Made by a program: the position numbers and the translations under genes
DNA from: Thermoplasmata archaeon
GTDB taxonomy: Archaea > Thermoplasmatota > Thermoplasmata > Lutacidiplasmatales > UBA184
DNA: 44,167 nt
Assembly (NCBI GenBank): GCA_021819135.1
Contig: JAKASE010000017.1
Coordinates: 1-44,167 of the forward strand
Reading direction: 5' to 3'
Notes under the pieces: generated by a model
Told to the model about the DNA's origin: nothing
Databases searched by the model: none
Seen by the model: the letters and a program-made list of their open reading frames with translations, nothing else
Shown: one piece after another, positions 1-8,269 of the stretch
How positions within the stretch are numbered: position 1 is the stretch's first letter
Layout: each line of letters begins with the position of its first letter

Positions 1-230
1 AAGTAGGCCGTCCAGCTTATCGATACGCAGGTGAGGCGAGGAAGGGGGCCGCCGGCGGGCGATCGGCAGAATCGGGGACGGCGGCCGAGGGCCCCCGTCA
101 GGCAGTACTTAAACTACCAAACTCTCGTCTAGGGGCCCTGCGGTCCGCGACGGACCCGCCTTTCGGGGGAATGCCGTCCCCCGCGCCAAGCTTATCCCAC
201 GGTGGGACGGGTGCGGGCGGGGTCGATCCG
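1..230. other. leading intergenic stretch
   Basis: No gene is recognisable here. A TATA-like AT patch (tacttaaac) lies at about 105-113. An imperfect GC hairpin (gcggtccg...cggacccgc) follows at about 141-160. A second weak AT patch (cttatc) sits at 191-196. Either AT patch could drive the aldolase gene that follows. The first 100 bases could be the end of a gene or RNA cut by the window edge; I cannot tell. Confidence 0.3.
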
Positions 231-980
231 GTGAAGAACGCGCTCAAGGCCCGGCTCTTCGCGGAGCGGACACCGTCGTTCGGGACGTGGATCTCCTCCT
301 CCTCCTTCATCGCCGTCGATGCCCTGAAGGACGCCGGGTTCGACTGGTTCGTCATCGACACCGAGCACGCCCAGGTGAATCCCGAGACGGTGGCGGCGAT
401 GGCCGCTCTCCTCGGTCCCGGGGGCCCCGCCCCCCTCGTGCGGGTCGGCAACGTCGACGTGTACCTCGTAAAGCAGGCCCTCGACGCGGGGGCCGTCGGG
501 ATCCTCGTCCCGCTGGTGAGCACCGAGGCGCAGGCCCGGGCCGTGGTCTCCTACGCGAAGTACCCTCCCGACGGGGTCCGGGGCGCGGCGGCGGCCGCCG
601 GCTCCCGCTACGGCACCGAGCTCGCGACGTACCTCCGGACCGCGAACGCCGAGACGCTGGTCGGGGTTCAGATCGAGACCCGGGAGGCGCTCGAGCACCT
701 CGAGGCGATCGCCGCCGTCCCCGGGGTCGACCTCCTGTTCGTCGGCCCCCAGGACCTGACGCTCAACCTCGGCCTCCTCGACGACCGCCGGAACCCGAAG
801 GTGATCGAGGCGATGCGTTCGGTCGTGGCGGCGTGCGAGCGCCACGGCAAGGTCCCGGGGACGCTGGTCGTCAACGCGGAAGAGAAGCGCTCGGCCCTCG
901 ATCTCGGGTTCCGCTTCCTCTCCCTCGCCTCCGACGTCCGGTTCCTCCTCGCGGGAGCGAAGCAGTACCTGTCGATGTGA
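231..980 (+). CDS. HpcH/HpaI-type class II aldolase
   Basis: This is a metal-dependent aldolase of the HpcH/HpaI family (4-hydroxy-2-oxo-heptanedioate or 2-keto-3-deoxy-sugar-acid type), a cytosolic (beta/alpha)8 barrel that reversibly splits a 2-keto-4-hydroxy acid to pyruvate plus an aldehyde. Seen from the GTG start: the base region IDTEHA (His near residue 46), LVRVGN with the substrate Arg, VQIETREA with the metal-binding Glu, and GPQDLTLNLG with the metal-binding Asp. The 249-residue length is normal. I chose GTG 231 because family members begin KN-LKARL at this point. An in-frame ATG at 171 would add 20 low-complexity residues with no family match. It stands alone, so the natural substrate cannot be read from context. 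Confidence 0.88.
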   Translation: MKNALKARLFAERTPSFGTWISSSSFIAVDALKDAGFDWFVIDTEHAQVNPETVAAMAALLGPGGPAPLVRVGNVDVYLVKQALDAGAVGILVPLVSTEAQARAVVSYAKYPPDGVRGAAAAAGSRYGTELATYLRTANAETLVGVQIETREALEHLEAIAAVPGVDLLFVGPQDLTLNLGLLDDRRNPKVIEAMRSVVAACERHGKVPGTLVVNAEEKRSALDLGFRFLSLASDVRFLLAGAKQYLSM

Positions 981-1031
981 GCGGCCCGGGCCGCCCCGGG
1001 ACCGTCTCCGTCCCTTGGGCCGTCGCCGAAC

Positions 1032-3092
1032 TCACGGTACCACGGCGCGCGCGAACAGGTAGGCGTCCCCGTAGTGCTGCAGCAGGGGGAACGCCGACGG
1101 GTCCGCGAGGAGAGGCGCCGCGGAGAAGGCAGGCCAGAGGGTCGTGCTGTTCCCGGTGACGATGATGTAGCCGACGTCCAGCGCCGCCATCGCCGCGACC
1201 CCCTGCGCGTCCAGGGTGGCGTTCGAGAGCTCGTCCACGATCCGGTTGTACGAGACGTTCGTCCAGGAAAAGCCGGGGATGAGCGGGTAGAGCAACACCA
1301 CGTCCGCGTCATATCCGGGCAGGAAGTCCGCGGCGCTCCCCGGCGCGACCAAGACCCGTGCCCCGGCGGGCAGGTGGGCCCCCGCGTAGCCGAGGAGATC
1401 GAGGTCGTCCGAGGTCACGTTGCCGAGACGGTGATAGACCGTCGTGAGGGACGGTCCGAGCACGCTCGGGGTCAGGGCGAGGCCCGGCGCGAGGATGAGG
1501 AGGGCGACCGCGAGCGGGGCCAGGGCGCGCGCGGGGTCGAACGCGACGCGGGGCCGCGCCGGACGGCCACGGAGGGCGGCCGGCGGTGCGGGGGGATCGG
1601 GCGACCGCCGTCCCACCCATCCGAAGAACCGCTCGAAGGCCAGGACCAGAGGGAGGGAGGCGACGAAGACATAGAGCGTGAAGAGGAGCATCGACAGTTC
1701 TCCTTCGCTCGTCACGTCGGCCACGGTCGTGAAGGGCGGGGCCCCGGACGAAGCGGCCCAGAGGATCGCGAGGAGCCCGACCAGGACGATCCCGCCGATC
1801 ATCGCGAACCCTCGGAACGGGCCCCAGTAGCGACCGACGGCCGAATCCCCGCGCACGAGGACGAGCAGCACGACCCCGACAACGAGGAGTCCCGCGAGTT
1901 CGGCCCGGAGAAGCGGGATCGTGGAGAGCGCGAGATCGGTGGGGCGGAACAGGAACGGGTCGATCGCCCCGAGGAACTGGGCCGCGGTGATACCGGTCGG
2001 GGTCCCGGCGGGGGCGGCCGACGCCCCCGGGACGAAGCCAGGGCTCGCCCGTCCCATCGTGAGGATGTAGAGCGACGGGAGGACCGCGATCAGGGAGGCC
2101 AGCGCGGCGACCGCCCAGCGACCGAGGCGGACAAGCGGGGCGGAGATCGCGGCCCGTCCCCAGGCGACCGGCGCGACGAGGACCGTGACGATTAGCCACT
2201 GGGCGCCCACCGGGTTCAGGGCCGCCGAGTACCCGGTGAGCACGCCGAAGGCGACCGCATCCCCCAAGGCGAGCGGGGCCGAGCGGGTCCAGCTCGACAC
2301 CTGCCCCGCGAGGAGCAGGACCAGCGGGAAGGCGAAGACGAAGTCGTTGCTCCCTCCGACGATCCCTCGCGTCGCGGGGGCGAGCCCGGCGATCGTGAGC
2401 GCGAAGGCGACACCGGCCCGGTCGTTCCCGAACCAGCGCCGGCCGAACGCATAGGCCCCGATCGGCGCGAGCGCAAAGAACAGCGGGGTGACGAGCAGGC
2501 TCGTCCGGGCCGGCGGGAGCCCGAAGGCGATCTGGGCCCATCCCAGCCACACCGTCGTCCCTTGAGGGTAGAGGATCGAGGTCGTCGCGTACGGCTGGAA
2601 CGAGAGCGGGATCGAGTGATGCTGGAGGAGGAGCGCGGTGTAGGTCGTGAGGAGCCCGGAGTCGAACGTGTTGCCCGTCCCGATCGGGAGCGCGAGCGCG
2701 AGCTCGAAGACGTAGAGGGCGAGCGCGGAGAGCCCGGTGACGAGGACCGCGGGACGGGCGAGCTCGGAGAGGGCGCGCACGGTGGCCGCTCCCGCCCCGG
2801 CCCGGCGACGGGCGCGGTACACCATCCCCAAGAGGGCGACGGCCGCGACGACGGGGATCCCGAGCGCGACCGCGGGCGTGAAGAGTCCGAACGGGAACGC
2901 GGCGACCGCGTAGAGGACCGCGCCCCCGAGGTAGAAGTCGAGGAGGAGGCGCTCGAGGAGCGACGGCGAGTCCCAGAGCGGGGCCCACCGGGCGGCCGCG
3001 AGGCGGATCGGTTCCCCGATGACCACGGCCGCGCCGGCGGCGATGAGGAGCGCGACAGCCCAGAGGGCCCCGGGCGGGCCGGGTAGTGCCAC
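1032..3092 (-). CDS. large polytopic membrane protein, GT-C-like
   Basis: This 686-residue integral membrane protein starts at GTG 3092. About a dozen hydrophobic segments fill residues 1-490. A soluble C-terminal part of about 130 residues, probably outside the cell, ends the chain and carries sequons such as NVS, NAT and NST. The long first loop, with a Phe-Asp-Ser-Gly stretch followed by a YPQGTT segment, resembles GT-C fold glycosyltransferases of archaeal N-glycosylation and surface polysaccharide pathways. That assignment is an inference from architecture and not a clear family match. It is divergent from a polysaccharide flippase 90 bp away, which fits a surface-glycan role. A TATA-like box on its strand (aactataatc) lies at 3112-3121. 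Confidence 0.6.
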   Translation of the reverse strand: MALPGPPGALWAVALLIAAGAAVVIGEPIRLAAARWAPLWDSPSLLERLLLDFYLGGAVLYAVAAFPFGLFTPAVALGIPVVAAVALLGMVYRARRRAGAGAATVRALSELARPAVLVTGLSALALYVFELALALPIGTGNTFDSGLLTTYTALLLQHHSIPLSFQPYATTSILYPQGTTVWLGWAQIAFGLPPARTSLLVTPLFFALAPIGAYAFGRRWFGNDRAGVAFALTIAGLAPATRGIVGGSNDFVFAFPLVLLLAGQVSSWTRSAPLALGDAVAFGVLTGYSAALNPVGAQWLIVTVLVAPVAWGRAAISAPLVRLGRWAVAALASLIAVLPSLYILTMGRASPGFVPGASAAPAGTPTGITAAQFLGAIDPFLFRPTDLALSTIPLLRAELAGLLVVGVVLLVLVRGDSAVGRYWGPFRGFAMIGGIVLVGLLAILWAASSGAPPFTTVADVTSEGELSMLLFTLYVFVASLPLVLAFERFFGWVGRRSPDPPAPPAALRGRPARPRVAFDPARALAPLAVALLILAPGLALTPSVLGPSLTTVYHRLGNVTSDDLDLLGYAGAHLPAGARVLVAPGSAADFLPGYDADVVLLYPLIPGFSWTNVSYNRIVDELSNATLDAQGVAAMAALDVGYIIVTGNSTTLWPAFSAAPLLADPSAFPLLQHYGDAYLFARAVVP

Positions 3093-3110
3093 GACCGGCC
3101 GAACCCGGCC

Positions 3111-3122
3111 GAGATTATAGTT
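3111..3122 (-). promoter_or_regulatory. TATA box of the GT-C-like gene
   Basis: On the minus strand the sequence reads aactataatctc, centred about 25 bases before GTG 3092. That fits a leaderless archaeal transcript. Confidence 0.5.
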
Positions 3123-3182
3123 CCCCGCCGGACCAGCGCTAGGTTCTTATCAGTCGGCGCGAGCCCCTTCCCGGAGCAACGC

Positions 3183-4754
3183 GTGGCCTCGGAATCCGGA
3201 ACCACCCTCCGGGATGGGCTCTCCACGGTCACCCGCGGAACGCTCTTTCTGCTCGTCTCGACCCTCTTCCTGATCGGGCTCACGTTCGTCTGGCGCGTCC
3301 TCCTGATCCGGAGCCTGAGCCCGGCCGACTGGAACGCGTTCTCCTTCGGTCTCGCGCTCGCGGGCGTGCTCTCGGCGTTCGGTACGCTCGGCCTGCCGAC
3401 CGCGGTCGCCCGGAGCATCCCGTACGCCTCGACCGAGGCCGAACGTCGTACGATCGTGCGCGGGAGCCTGCTGATCGGCGGCGTGGCCGCGCTGGCGACG
3501 TCGGTCGTCCTCTGGGCGGTCGCGGACCCGATCGGTCAGGCGCTGGGGATCCCCGCGATCGGCTACGGGCTTGAGTTCTTCGCGATCGCCGTCGGGAGCT
3601 CGATCCTATCGACGATCATCGCCTCGGTCTTCCAGGGTTTCGAGGACGTCTTTCCGAACGCGTTCTTCATCCAGGTCATCACCCCCGCGCTGTTCGTCGT
3701 CTTCCTGACCATGGCGGTGGGGGTCCCTCCGTTCGGGATCTCCTATCCCGAAGCGCTGATCGCCTACTCGGCGGCGAACGGGCTCACCCTGGTCCTGCTG
3801 GTCGTGTACGCCCTGCGCCGGCTGCCCCGCCGCCTTCCCCGGGGTCCGCAGGCCCCCGAGGCGCTCGGCCGCCTCCTCCGGTTCGCGACGCCCCTCTTCG
3901 TCGTCACCATCATGTCGAGCGTGATCGGCTCCGGGGACACGCTCGTCCTCGGGGTCTTCCACTCGAGCGAGGTCGGTACCTACACCGCCTCCCTCACTCT
4001 CGCGCGTCTCCTTCAGATCGGGATCGGGGCCCTGGGGTACATCTTCCTGCCCGTGGCGACCCGGTTCCTCCGGGAGGACCAGGGCGGGTCGATCCCGGTG
4101 ACGTACGCGACCGTGACGAAGTGGATGATCCTGTTCTCCCTCCCGCTGTTCTTCCTTTTCTTCTTCCTCCCCGGAGCGTCGCTCACCCTCGTCTACTCGA
4201 AGTATTCGTCGATCGTCCTGCCGCTGCAGATCGCCGTCCTCGGCGCTTTCATCACCACGGTCCTGGGGCCCTCGAACACGACCCAGGTCGCCTACGGGCA
4301 GACCCGGCTATTGATGATCAACGCCGTCATCGCGGGCGTGGTCGATATCGCCCTGTCGCTTGCGCTGGCCCCGTCGTACGGCTACGCAGGCGCCGCGGTC
4401 GCCTGGGGCGGCGCGAACGTCACCTACACGGGGCTATCGCTCGGCCAGATCGCCCACCGGGACGGGGTCCACCCGTTCCGCCGCGACTTTGTACTGCCCC
4501 TGCTCGTGACGGCGATCCCCGTCGGGGCCGCGCTCGCGCTCCTCCATCCAGTCCTCTCGCTTCTCATGCTGCCCGTCCTCGGAATCGCGATCGCTCTGTG
4601 GTTCCTCGTTGTACTCCTCCTCACGCGGAGCATCGACGAGGGCGACCGGCTGCTTCTCGAGGCGGTCGAGAGGCTCCTGGGACGGCGCCTCGGCCTCGTC
4701 CGCCGCATCGGACGGTACGGGCTCCGCCGCAACGGCGGTCGGGGTCCGGGCTGA
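3183..4754 (+). CDS. MOP-superfamily polysaccharide flippase (Wzx/RfbX-like)
   Basis: This 523-residue protein has about 14 hydrophobic helices and the pattern of the polysaccharide biosynthesis/oligosaccharide flippase branch of the MOP superfamily. Family members move lipid-linked glycans across the membrane. Seen: an N-terminal helix with a conserved Arg pair after it (VWRVLLIRSLSP), the FGTLGLPTAVARSIP segment, a mid-protein SGDTLVLGVF segment typical of these flippases, and an Arg-rich cytoplasmic tail. The start is GTG 3183. A TTCTTATC box at 3144-3151 lies about 35 bases upstream, in a promoter region shared with the divergent GT-C-like gene. The pair suggests a cell-surface glycan function. 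Its last 320 bases overlap an ORF on the other strand. Confidence 0.83.
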   Translation: MASESGTTLRDGLSTVTRGTLFLLVSTLFLIGLTFVWRVLLIRSLSPADWNAFSFGLALAGVLSAFGTLGLPTAVARSIPYASTEAERRTIVRGSLLIGGVAALATSVVLWAVADPIGQALGIPAIGYGLEFFAIAVGSSILSTIIASVFQGFEDVFPNAFFIQVITPALFVVFLTMAVGVPPFGISYPEALIAYSAANGLTLVLLVVYALRRLPRRLPRGPQAPEALGRLLRFATPLFVVTIMSSVIGSGDTLVLGVFHSSEVGTYTASLTLARLLQIGIGALGYIFLPVATRFLREDQGGSIPVTYATVTKWMILFSLPLFFLFFFLPGASLTLVYSKYSSIVLPLQIAVLGAFITTVLGPSNTTQVAYGQTRLLMINAVIAGVVDIALSLALAPSYGYAGAAVAWGGANVTYTGLSLGQIAHRDGVHPFRRDFVLPLLVTAIPVGAALALLHPVLSLLMLPVLGIAIALWFLVVLLLTRSIDEGDRLLLEAVERLLGRRLGLVRRIGRYGLRRNGGRGPG

Positions 4755-5006
4755 CGCGTCGGTCCGTCGGCCCTCCCGGACGTGCTCGATGAGGAGGAGC
4801 ACGACGCCGGCGGCGAGCAGGAAGAAGACGTACTCGGCGAGCGTGTTGGCGCTCGCCACCATCCCGAGCGCATCCACGACCGCGGTCACGACCAGGAGTA
4901 CGAGCGCCGCCGCGATCGGGTAGCGGCCGTCGATACCGGCCCAGACCGAGTAGACCATGTAGGCCAGCAAGAGCGCCAGGAAGACCTCGGTGTACGGGAT
5001 CGTCAC
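4434..5006 (-). CDS. small membrane protein, unknown
   Basis: I do not recognise this 190-residue protein. From GTG 5006 it shows three close hydrophobic helices (about residues 6-24, 30-48, 56-74) and then a hydrophilic, acidic and arginine-rich tail. An AT-rich box (ggatatgatttt on this strand) lies near 5042-5053, roughly 40 bases upstream. The membrane part lies in unique sequence and looks coding. The tail runs antisense to the last 320 bases of the flippase and has the composition of a shadow frame, so the true stop is uncertain even though no earlier in-frame stop exists. The longer ORF starting at 5324 overlaps the next gene and is unlikely. Confidence 0.45.
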   Translation of the reverse strand: MTIPYTEVFLALLLAYMVYSVWAGIDGRYPIAAALVLLVVTAVVDALGMVASANTLAEYVFFLLAAGVVLLLIEHVREGRRTDASARTPTAVAAEPVPSDAADEAEAPSQEPLDRLEKQPVALVDAPREEEYNEEPQSDRDSEDGQHEKREDWMEERERGPDGDRRHEQGQYKVAAERVDPVPVGDLAER

Positions 5007-5154
5007 GAACGCCTCGCGTCGGGGACCGGGCCTTCCCTCAAAATCATATCCGAGCCGGGGCCCCCGCGGACGGCTCTGGGGGCGTCGGAGAGCCGGCCCA
5101 CGGTCGTATAACGAGTACTCTCTGGAGGTGTTACTTCCGCTCGGCACGTCAGCT

Positions 5155-5163
5155 CCATATAGC
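5155..5163 (+). promoter_or_regulatory. TATA box of the Pro/Ala-rich membrane protein gene
   Basis: The sequence ccatatagc is centred about 29 bases before ATG 5188, the usual distance for a leaderless start in this window. Confidence 0.55.
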
Positions 5164-5187
5164 GGTATACTCATCCTGCACAGCTCC

Positions 5188-5787
5188 ATGGCGACGAGAC
5201 GTCTGGTGGGACGCATCGTTCCGCTCACGCTCGGAGCGGCGATGCTCGCGGTCATCATCGCGGCCGCGCTGACCCCGAACCTCGGGGCGGCAGCCGCCCC
5301 GTCCGCCGTCCAGCCGGCGAGCAACTACAACCAGTCCCCCTCCTCGAGCGGCCTCTCCGGGCTCGACTACGTGGCGATCGCGGTCGTCGTGCTTGCCGTG
5401 GCCGTGCTGATCGCCTACGTGTTCCTGCGCCGCCGCCGCCCGCCCTCCGCGGCCCCATCGGTCCAGCCCTGGCAGGGGGGTCCCGCCCCGGGTGCCGCAC
5501 CGCCGCCCGCCGCCCCACCGCCGCCCCCGCCGCCCGCCGCCATCCCCGCCTATCTCGAGACCCCCGAGGACGTGAGCCAGGCCCCGCCACCGATACCGGC
5601 GGCGAAGGGCGCGGCCACCGGTGCCGCCGCGGGAGCCGCTGCGGGAGCCGCCTCGGCGGAGGCCGAGCCTGACATCGACTCGCTCATGGCCGAGCTCGAC
5701 AAGATCAGCGGCGAGATCCTGAAGCGCGCGCCGAAGAAGGGCGCGGGTCCGCCGTCTTCCTCCACGGGAGAGAACCCGCCAAAGTAA
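5188..5787 (+). CDS. Pro/Ala-rich membrane-anchored protein, unknown
   Basis: No family is recognised. The 199-residue product starts at ATG 5188, set by the TATA box 29 bases upstream; the open frame extends to 4990 but that part reads as noncoding. It has an N-terminal hydrophobic helix (about 10-30) that may be a signal peptide, a Ser-rich linker, and a second helix (about 52-70) followed by an RRRR stop-transfer signal. Then come a Pro/Ala-rich cytoplasmic tail, an Ala/Gly repeat, and a short acidic helix (PDIDSLMAELDKISGEI) that could be a docking or coiled-coil segment. The layout suggests a membrane anchor that recruits a cytoplasmic partner through the terminal helix; this is inference. 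Confidence 0.6.
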   Translation: MATRRLVGRIVPLTLGAAMLAVIIAAALTPNLGAAAAPSAVQPASNYNQSPSSSGLSGLDYVAIAVVVLAVAVLIAYVFLRRRRPPSAAPSVQPWQGGPAPGAAPPPAAPPPPPPPAAIPAYLETPEDVSQAPPPIPAAKGAATGAAAGAAAGAASAEAEPDIDSLMAELDKISGEILKRAPKKGAGPPSSSTGENPPK

Positions 5788-5814
5788 GTAACCCGGGCTT
5801 CCCTTCCCCGGTGC

Positions 5815-5823
5815 ATCTTAAGA
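5815..5823 (+). promoter_or_regulatory. CTTAAG promoter box
   Basis: The sequence atcttaaga, with CTTAAG at 5817-5822, lies about 31 bases before ATG 5851. It is the same hexamer seen before rpoP and in the amidohydrolase/PfkB promoter. Confidence 0.5.
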
Positions 5824-5850
5824 GCGGGACGAAATCGTCCTCTGGAGCGG

Positions 5851-6102
5851 ATGGCCATGTCGGTCGGCGGAGGGGAGGAGGAGCTCTTCGCGGAGCTTCG
5901 GCGAGCCATCGCGGGGGCCGCGGAACGTCCCCGCGAGATCGAGGTCGGCATCGCGCTGTCGATCGCCCTCGGACGTCTCCGACCCGCCGTCTCCTGCGGG
6001 GGGTGCTCCGAACCGATCGCGTTCGAGGGGATCCCGGCACGGACGAACGCCCGTCTGTCGGTCCCGTTCCGTCTGGTCTTTGATCCGCCGTCCGGCTCCT
6101 GA
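5851..6102 (+). CDS. small hypothetical protein with a CxxC motif
   Basis: This is an 83-residue soluble protein with an acidic N-terminal helix (EEELFAELRRAIAGAAE) and a single Cys-Gly-Gly-Cys pair near residues 49-52. The pair could bind half of a zinc site in a dimer or act in redox chemistry. No family is recognised. A CTTAAG box about 31 bases before ATG 5851 supports this start over the Met two codons later. It ends 29 bases before the DedA gene on the same strand, so the two may be co-transcribed. Confidence 0.5.
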   Translation: MAMSVGGGEEELFAELRRAIAGAAERPREIEVGIALSIALGRLRPAVSCGGCSEPIAFEGIPARTNARLSVPFRLVFDPPSGS

Positions 6103-6131
6103 GCCGAGGGCGGAGGTCGGGGGTAGAGCTT

Positions 6132-6836
6132 GTGTCGTTCTCGCTGGTCGCGTCCCTCGCGAGCCTGATCACCTCGGTCCTGACGTGGATCGGACTTCCC
6201 GGTCTCTTCGCCCTCATGGTCGTCGAGAGCTTCGGCGTCCCTCCCCTCCCGAGCGAGGTGATCCTTCCGTTCACGGGCTTCCTGGTCGCGGAGGGTACGT
6301 TCTCGTTCGGCCCGGCGGTGGCGGTCGCGGTCGCCGGAGCGGTCGTCGGCGCCTACATCGCCTACGCGATCGGGCGGTGGTGGCGTCACCGGATCACCGA
6401 GATCGGGTTCGGACGGCTCCGCCTCGAGGAGAAGCACCTCGCCCGGATGGACCGGTTCTTCCGACGCCGGGGCGAGCTCACGGTCGCCGTGGCCCGGCTC
6501 ATACCGATCGCGCGGGCCTACATCTCCTACCCGGCCGGCACGGCCGAGATGGAGCCGGCCCGGTTCGGTGTCTTCACGACCATCGGACAGATCCCGTTCA
6601 CGGTCGCCCTCATCTACGCCGGGCTCGTGCTGCGCCACGACTGGAACGCGCTCATCCCGTACTTCGATCTGCTGAGCTACCCGCTCATCGCGGTCGTCGC
6701 CTTCCTGGTGCTCCTGATCGTGCTGGAGACCATGGGTGTGCTCGCTCCCGGCTGGCCCCCGCGTCGGGCTCCCCGGGCGCCCGCGCCCACGACCGACCGA
6801 CCGGCGTCCCCCCCGCCCGGTTCCGGGTCGCCTTAG
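6132..6836 (+). CDS. DedA family membrane protein
   Basis: This 234-residue protein belongs to the DedA/VTT family, which is thought to translocate lipids such as undecaprenyl- or polyprenyl-phosphate and to support membrane homeostasis. Seen: the early ESFGVPPLPSEVILP segment with the conserved Glu and Pro residues of the re-entrant loop, a Gly-rich helix, GRWW, and the RLIPIARAYISYPAG segment matching the DedA signature with its conserved Arg. Four to five hydrophobic helices are visible, then a Pro-rich tail. The start is GTG 6132. No TATA box is visible just upstream, which fits co-transcription with the CxxC protein. Confidence 0.87.
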   Translation: MSFSLVASLASLITSVLTWIGLPGLFALMVVESFGVPPLPSEVILPFTGFLVAEGTFSFGPAVAVAVAGAVVGAYIAYAIGRWWRHRITEIGFGRLRLEEKHLARMDRFFRRRGELTVAVARLIPIARAYISYPAGTAEMEPARFGVFTTIGQIPFTVALIYAGLVLRHDWNALIPYFDLLSYPLIAVVAFLVLLIVLETMGVLAPGWPPRRAPRAPAPTTDRPASPPPGSGSP

Positions 6837-6866
6837 GGTCCGGCCCGCGCCGTTCGTTGCCGGCCG

Positions 6867-8192
6867 TTACTGGCCTCTCGCGTACTCGGGTCGCACCACG
6901 ACGCCGGAGGGTCGGCCGACGTACTCGCCGTCCTCCACGATGCGCTCGCCGTCGCGGTAGTGCTCCCGCGGGAAGATCGCCTCGTGGCCCTCGAAGGCGG
7001 TCCACCCGCACGGGGCGTGCAGGCGGCGAGCGTCGAGGCGGGTGCGCTGCCGGAAGTCCACGACCAGGAGGTTCGCCCGGTGGCCGGGGGCGATCCGCCC
7101 GAGCGACTGGCCGAGCCAGCGCGCCGGCCGGTCGGCCGTCGCCGCAACGAGCGTCGCGAGGGCGAGATCTCCGGCCCGGACCCGGGCGAGCAGGAGCGGG
7201 AGCATCGTCTCGACCCCGGGCATTCCGCTCGGCGCCTTCTCGAACGGGAGCTCCTTCGTCTCGAGCGGGTGCGGGGCGTGATCGCTCGCGAGGATCGGGA
7301 TCTCCCCCCGGACGAACGCGTCCCACAACCCCCGTCGGTCCGCCTCGGAGCGGAGCGGGGGATTGACCTTGAACCGGGGATCGCGCCCCGAGCGCTCCGA
7401 CAGCAGGAGGTGATGCGGGGTCGCCTCGAAGGAGAGCCCGGCCTCGGCGAGGCGTCGGATCGGTTCCGCGTGCGTCACATGCGCCACGTGCAGCCGGAGC
7501 GGCGGGGGAGGGGGGAGAAGCCGGTCGATCGCCACCGTCTCGGAGACCTTCGGGCGACGCGCGTTCCATTCGGCCGGGTCCCGCCCCGCGACCCCGGGGA
7601 CGAACCGCTCGGGGGCCTCCGCATGGACGGCCACCGGGAGCCCGAGTCGTGCGAGCCGTTCGAGCCGACCCCGCACCTCCGCCGGCGCGAGCACCTCGTC
7701 AATCCCGGTCGTGGGGCTCAGGAAGAGCTTGAACCCGCCGGCGACGCGCGACAGTCCCTCGAGCGCCCCGGGCCGTGTCGCGGCGGCATAAAGCAGCACA
7801 TCGACCGCGGCCCGTCCCCGGACCCGCGCGGCCTTTGACTCGACCGCTTCGCGATCCTCGACGGGAGGGGACGTGTTCGGCATGTCCCCCACGAGGGTGA
7901 CTCCGCCCAGGGCCGCCTCGAGGGTGCCGCTCGGGATCGACTCCGAACCGGCGGGTCCGCCCGGCTCCCGAAGGTGAACATGGAGGTCGGTGGCCGCCGG
8001 GAGGATCACCGCATCCCCGACGTCCCGGCGGTTCGGTCCCGCCCGGACCTTCCCGACCGACTCGATCCGCCCGTTGGCGTCGATCGCGATCTCCACCGGC
8101 TGGAGCCGCCCCCGGAGGAGCGCCCGGCCGGCGAGCACGAGCGCCGGGGCCGGGCGGGCCCTGTCCGCGTCTTCGGACCCGGACCGCGCCAT
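6867..8192 (-). CDS. pyrC: dihydroorotase
   Basis: Dihydroorotase closes N-carbamoyl-aspartate to dihydroorotate in pyrimidine synthesis. The 441-residue protein shows the amidohydrolase marks in order: DLHVHLREPG near 69-78 (metal-binding HxH and substrate Arg), DMPNTSPP, FKLF, AVHAE (His), HVAHVTH (His), SDHAPH (catalytic Asp) and SGMPGVET, followed by the beta-sandwich tail ending GWTAFEG and the GRP stretch. This is the class I (AllB-like) form usual in archaea. The ATG 8192 start gives about 20 extra N-terminal residues. A TATA-like box (tttctttacg on its strand) at 8213-8222 lies 25 bases upstream. It is divergent from purM, so pyrimidine and purine genes share one intergenic region. 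Confidence 0.93.
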   Translation of the reverse strand: MARSGSEDADRARPAPALVLAGRALLRGRLQPVEIAIDANGRIESVGKVRAGPNRRDVGDAVILPAATDLHVHLREPGGPAGSESIPSGTLEAALGGVTLVGDMPNTSPPVEDREAVESKAARVRGRAAVDVLLYAAATRPGALEGLSRVAGGFKLFLSPTTGIDEVLAPAEVRGRLERLARLGLPVAVHAEAPERFVPGVAGRDPAEWNARRPKVSETVAIDRLLPPPPPLRLHVAHVTHAEPIRRLAEAGLSFEATPHHLLLSERSGRDPRFKVNPPLRSEADRRGLWDAFVRGEIPILASDHAPHPLETKELPFEKAPSGMPGVETMLPLLLARVRAGDLALATLVAATADRPARWLGQSLGRIAPGHRANLLVVDFRQRTRLDARRLHAPCGWTAFEGHEAIFPREHYRDGERIVEDGEYVGRPSGVVVRPEYARGQ

Positions 8193-8212
8193 TCGGCACG
8201 GGGACCACCGGG

Positions 8213-8222
8213 GGCGTAAAGA
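8213..8222 (-). promoter_or_regulatory. TATA box of pyrC
   Basis: On the minus strand the sequence reads tttctttacg, centred about 25 bases before the pyrC ATG. Confidence 0.45.
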
Positions 8223-8239
8223 AACCCGCGGGTCCGCAG

Positions 8240-8249
8240 GTCTTTTCCC
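8240..8249 (+). promoter_or_regulatory. possible TATA box of purM
   Basis: The sequence ggtcttttcc is the only AT-rich patch at the right distance, about 25 bases before ATG 8270. It is a weak match. Confidence 0.35.
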
Positions 8250-8269
8250 TTCGCTCCCATCCTCGGCCG

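Noticed and set aside
1074-2195. Long plus-strand open frame opposite the GT-C-like membrane protein
   Set aside because: It is rich in Arg, Asp, Glu and Gly with no family pattern. It is a shadow frame of a high-GC gene on the other strand.
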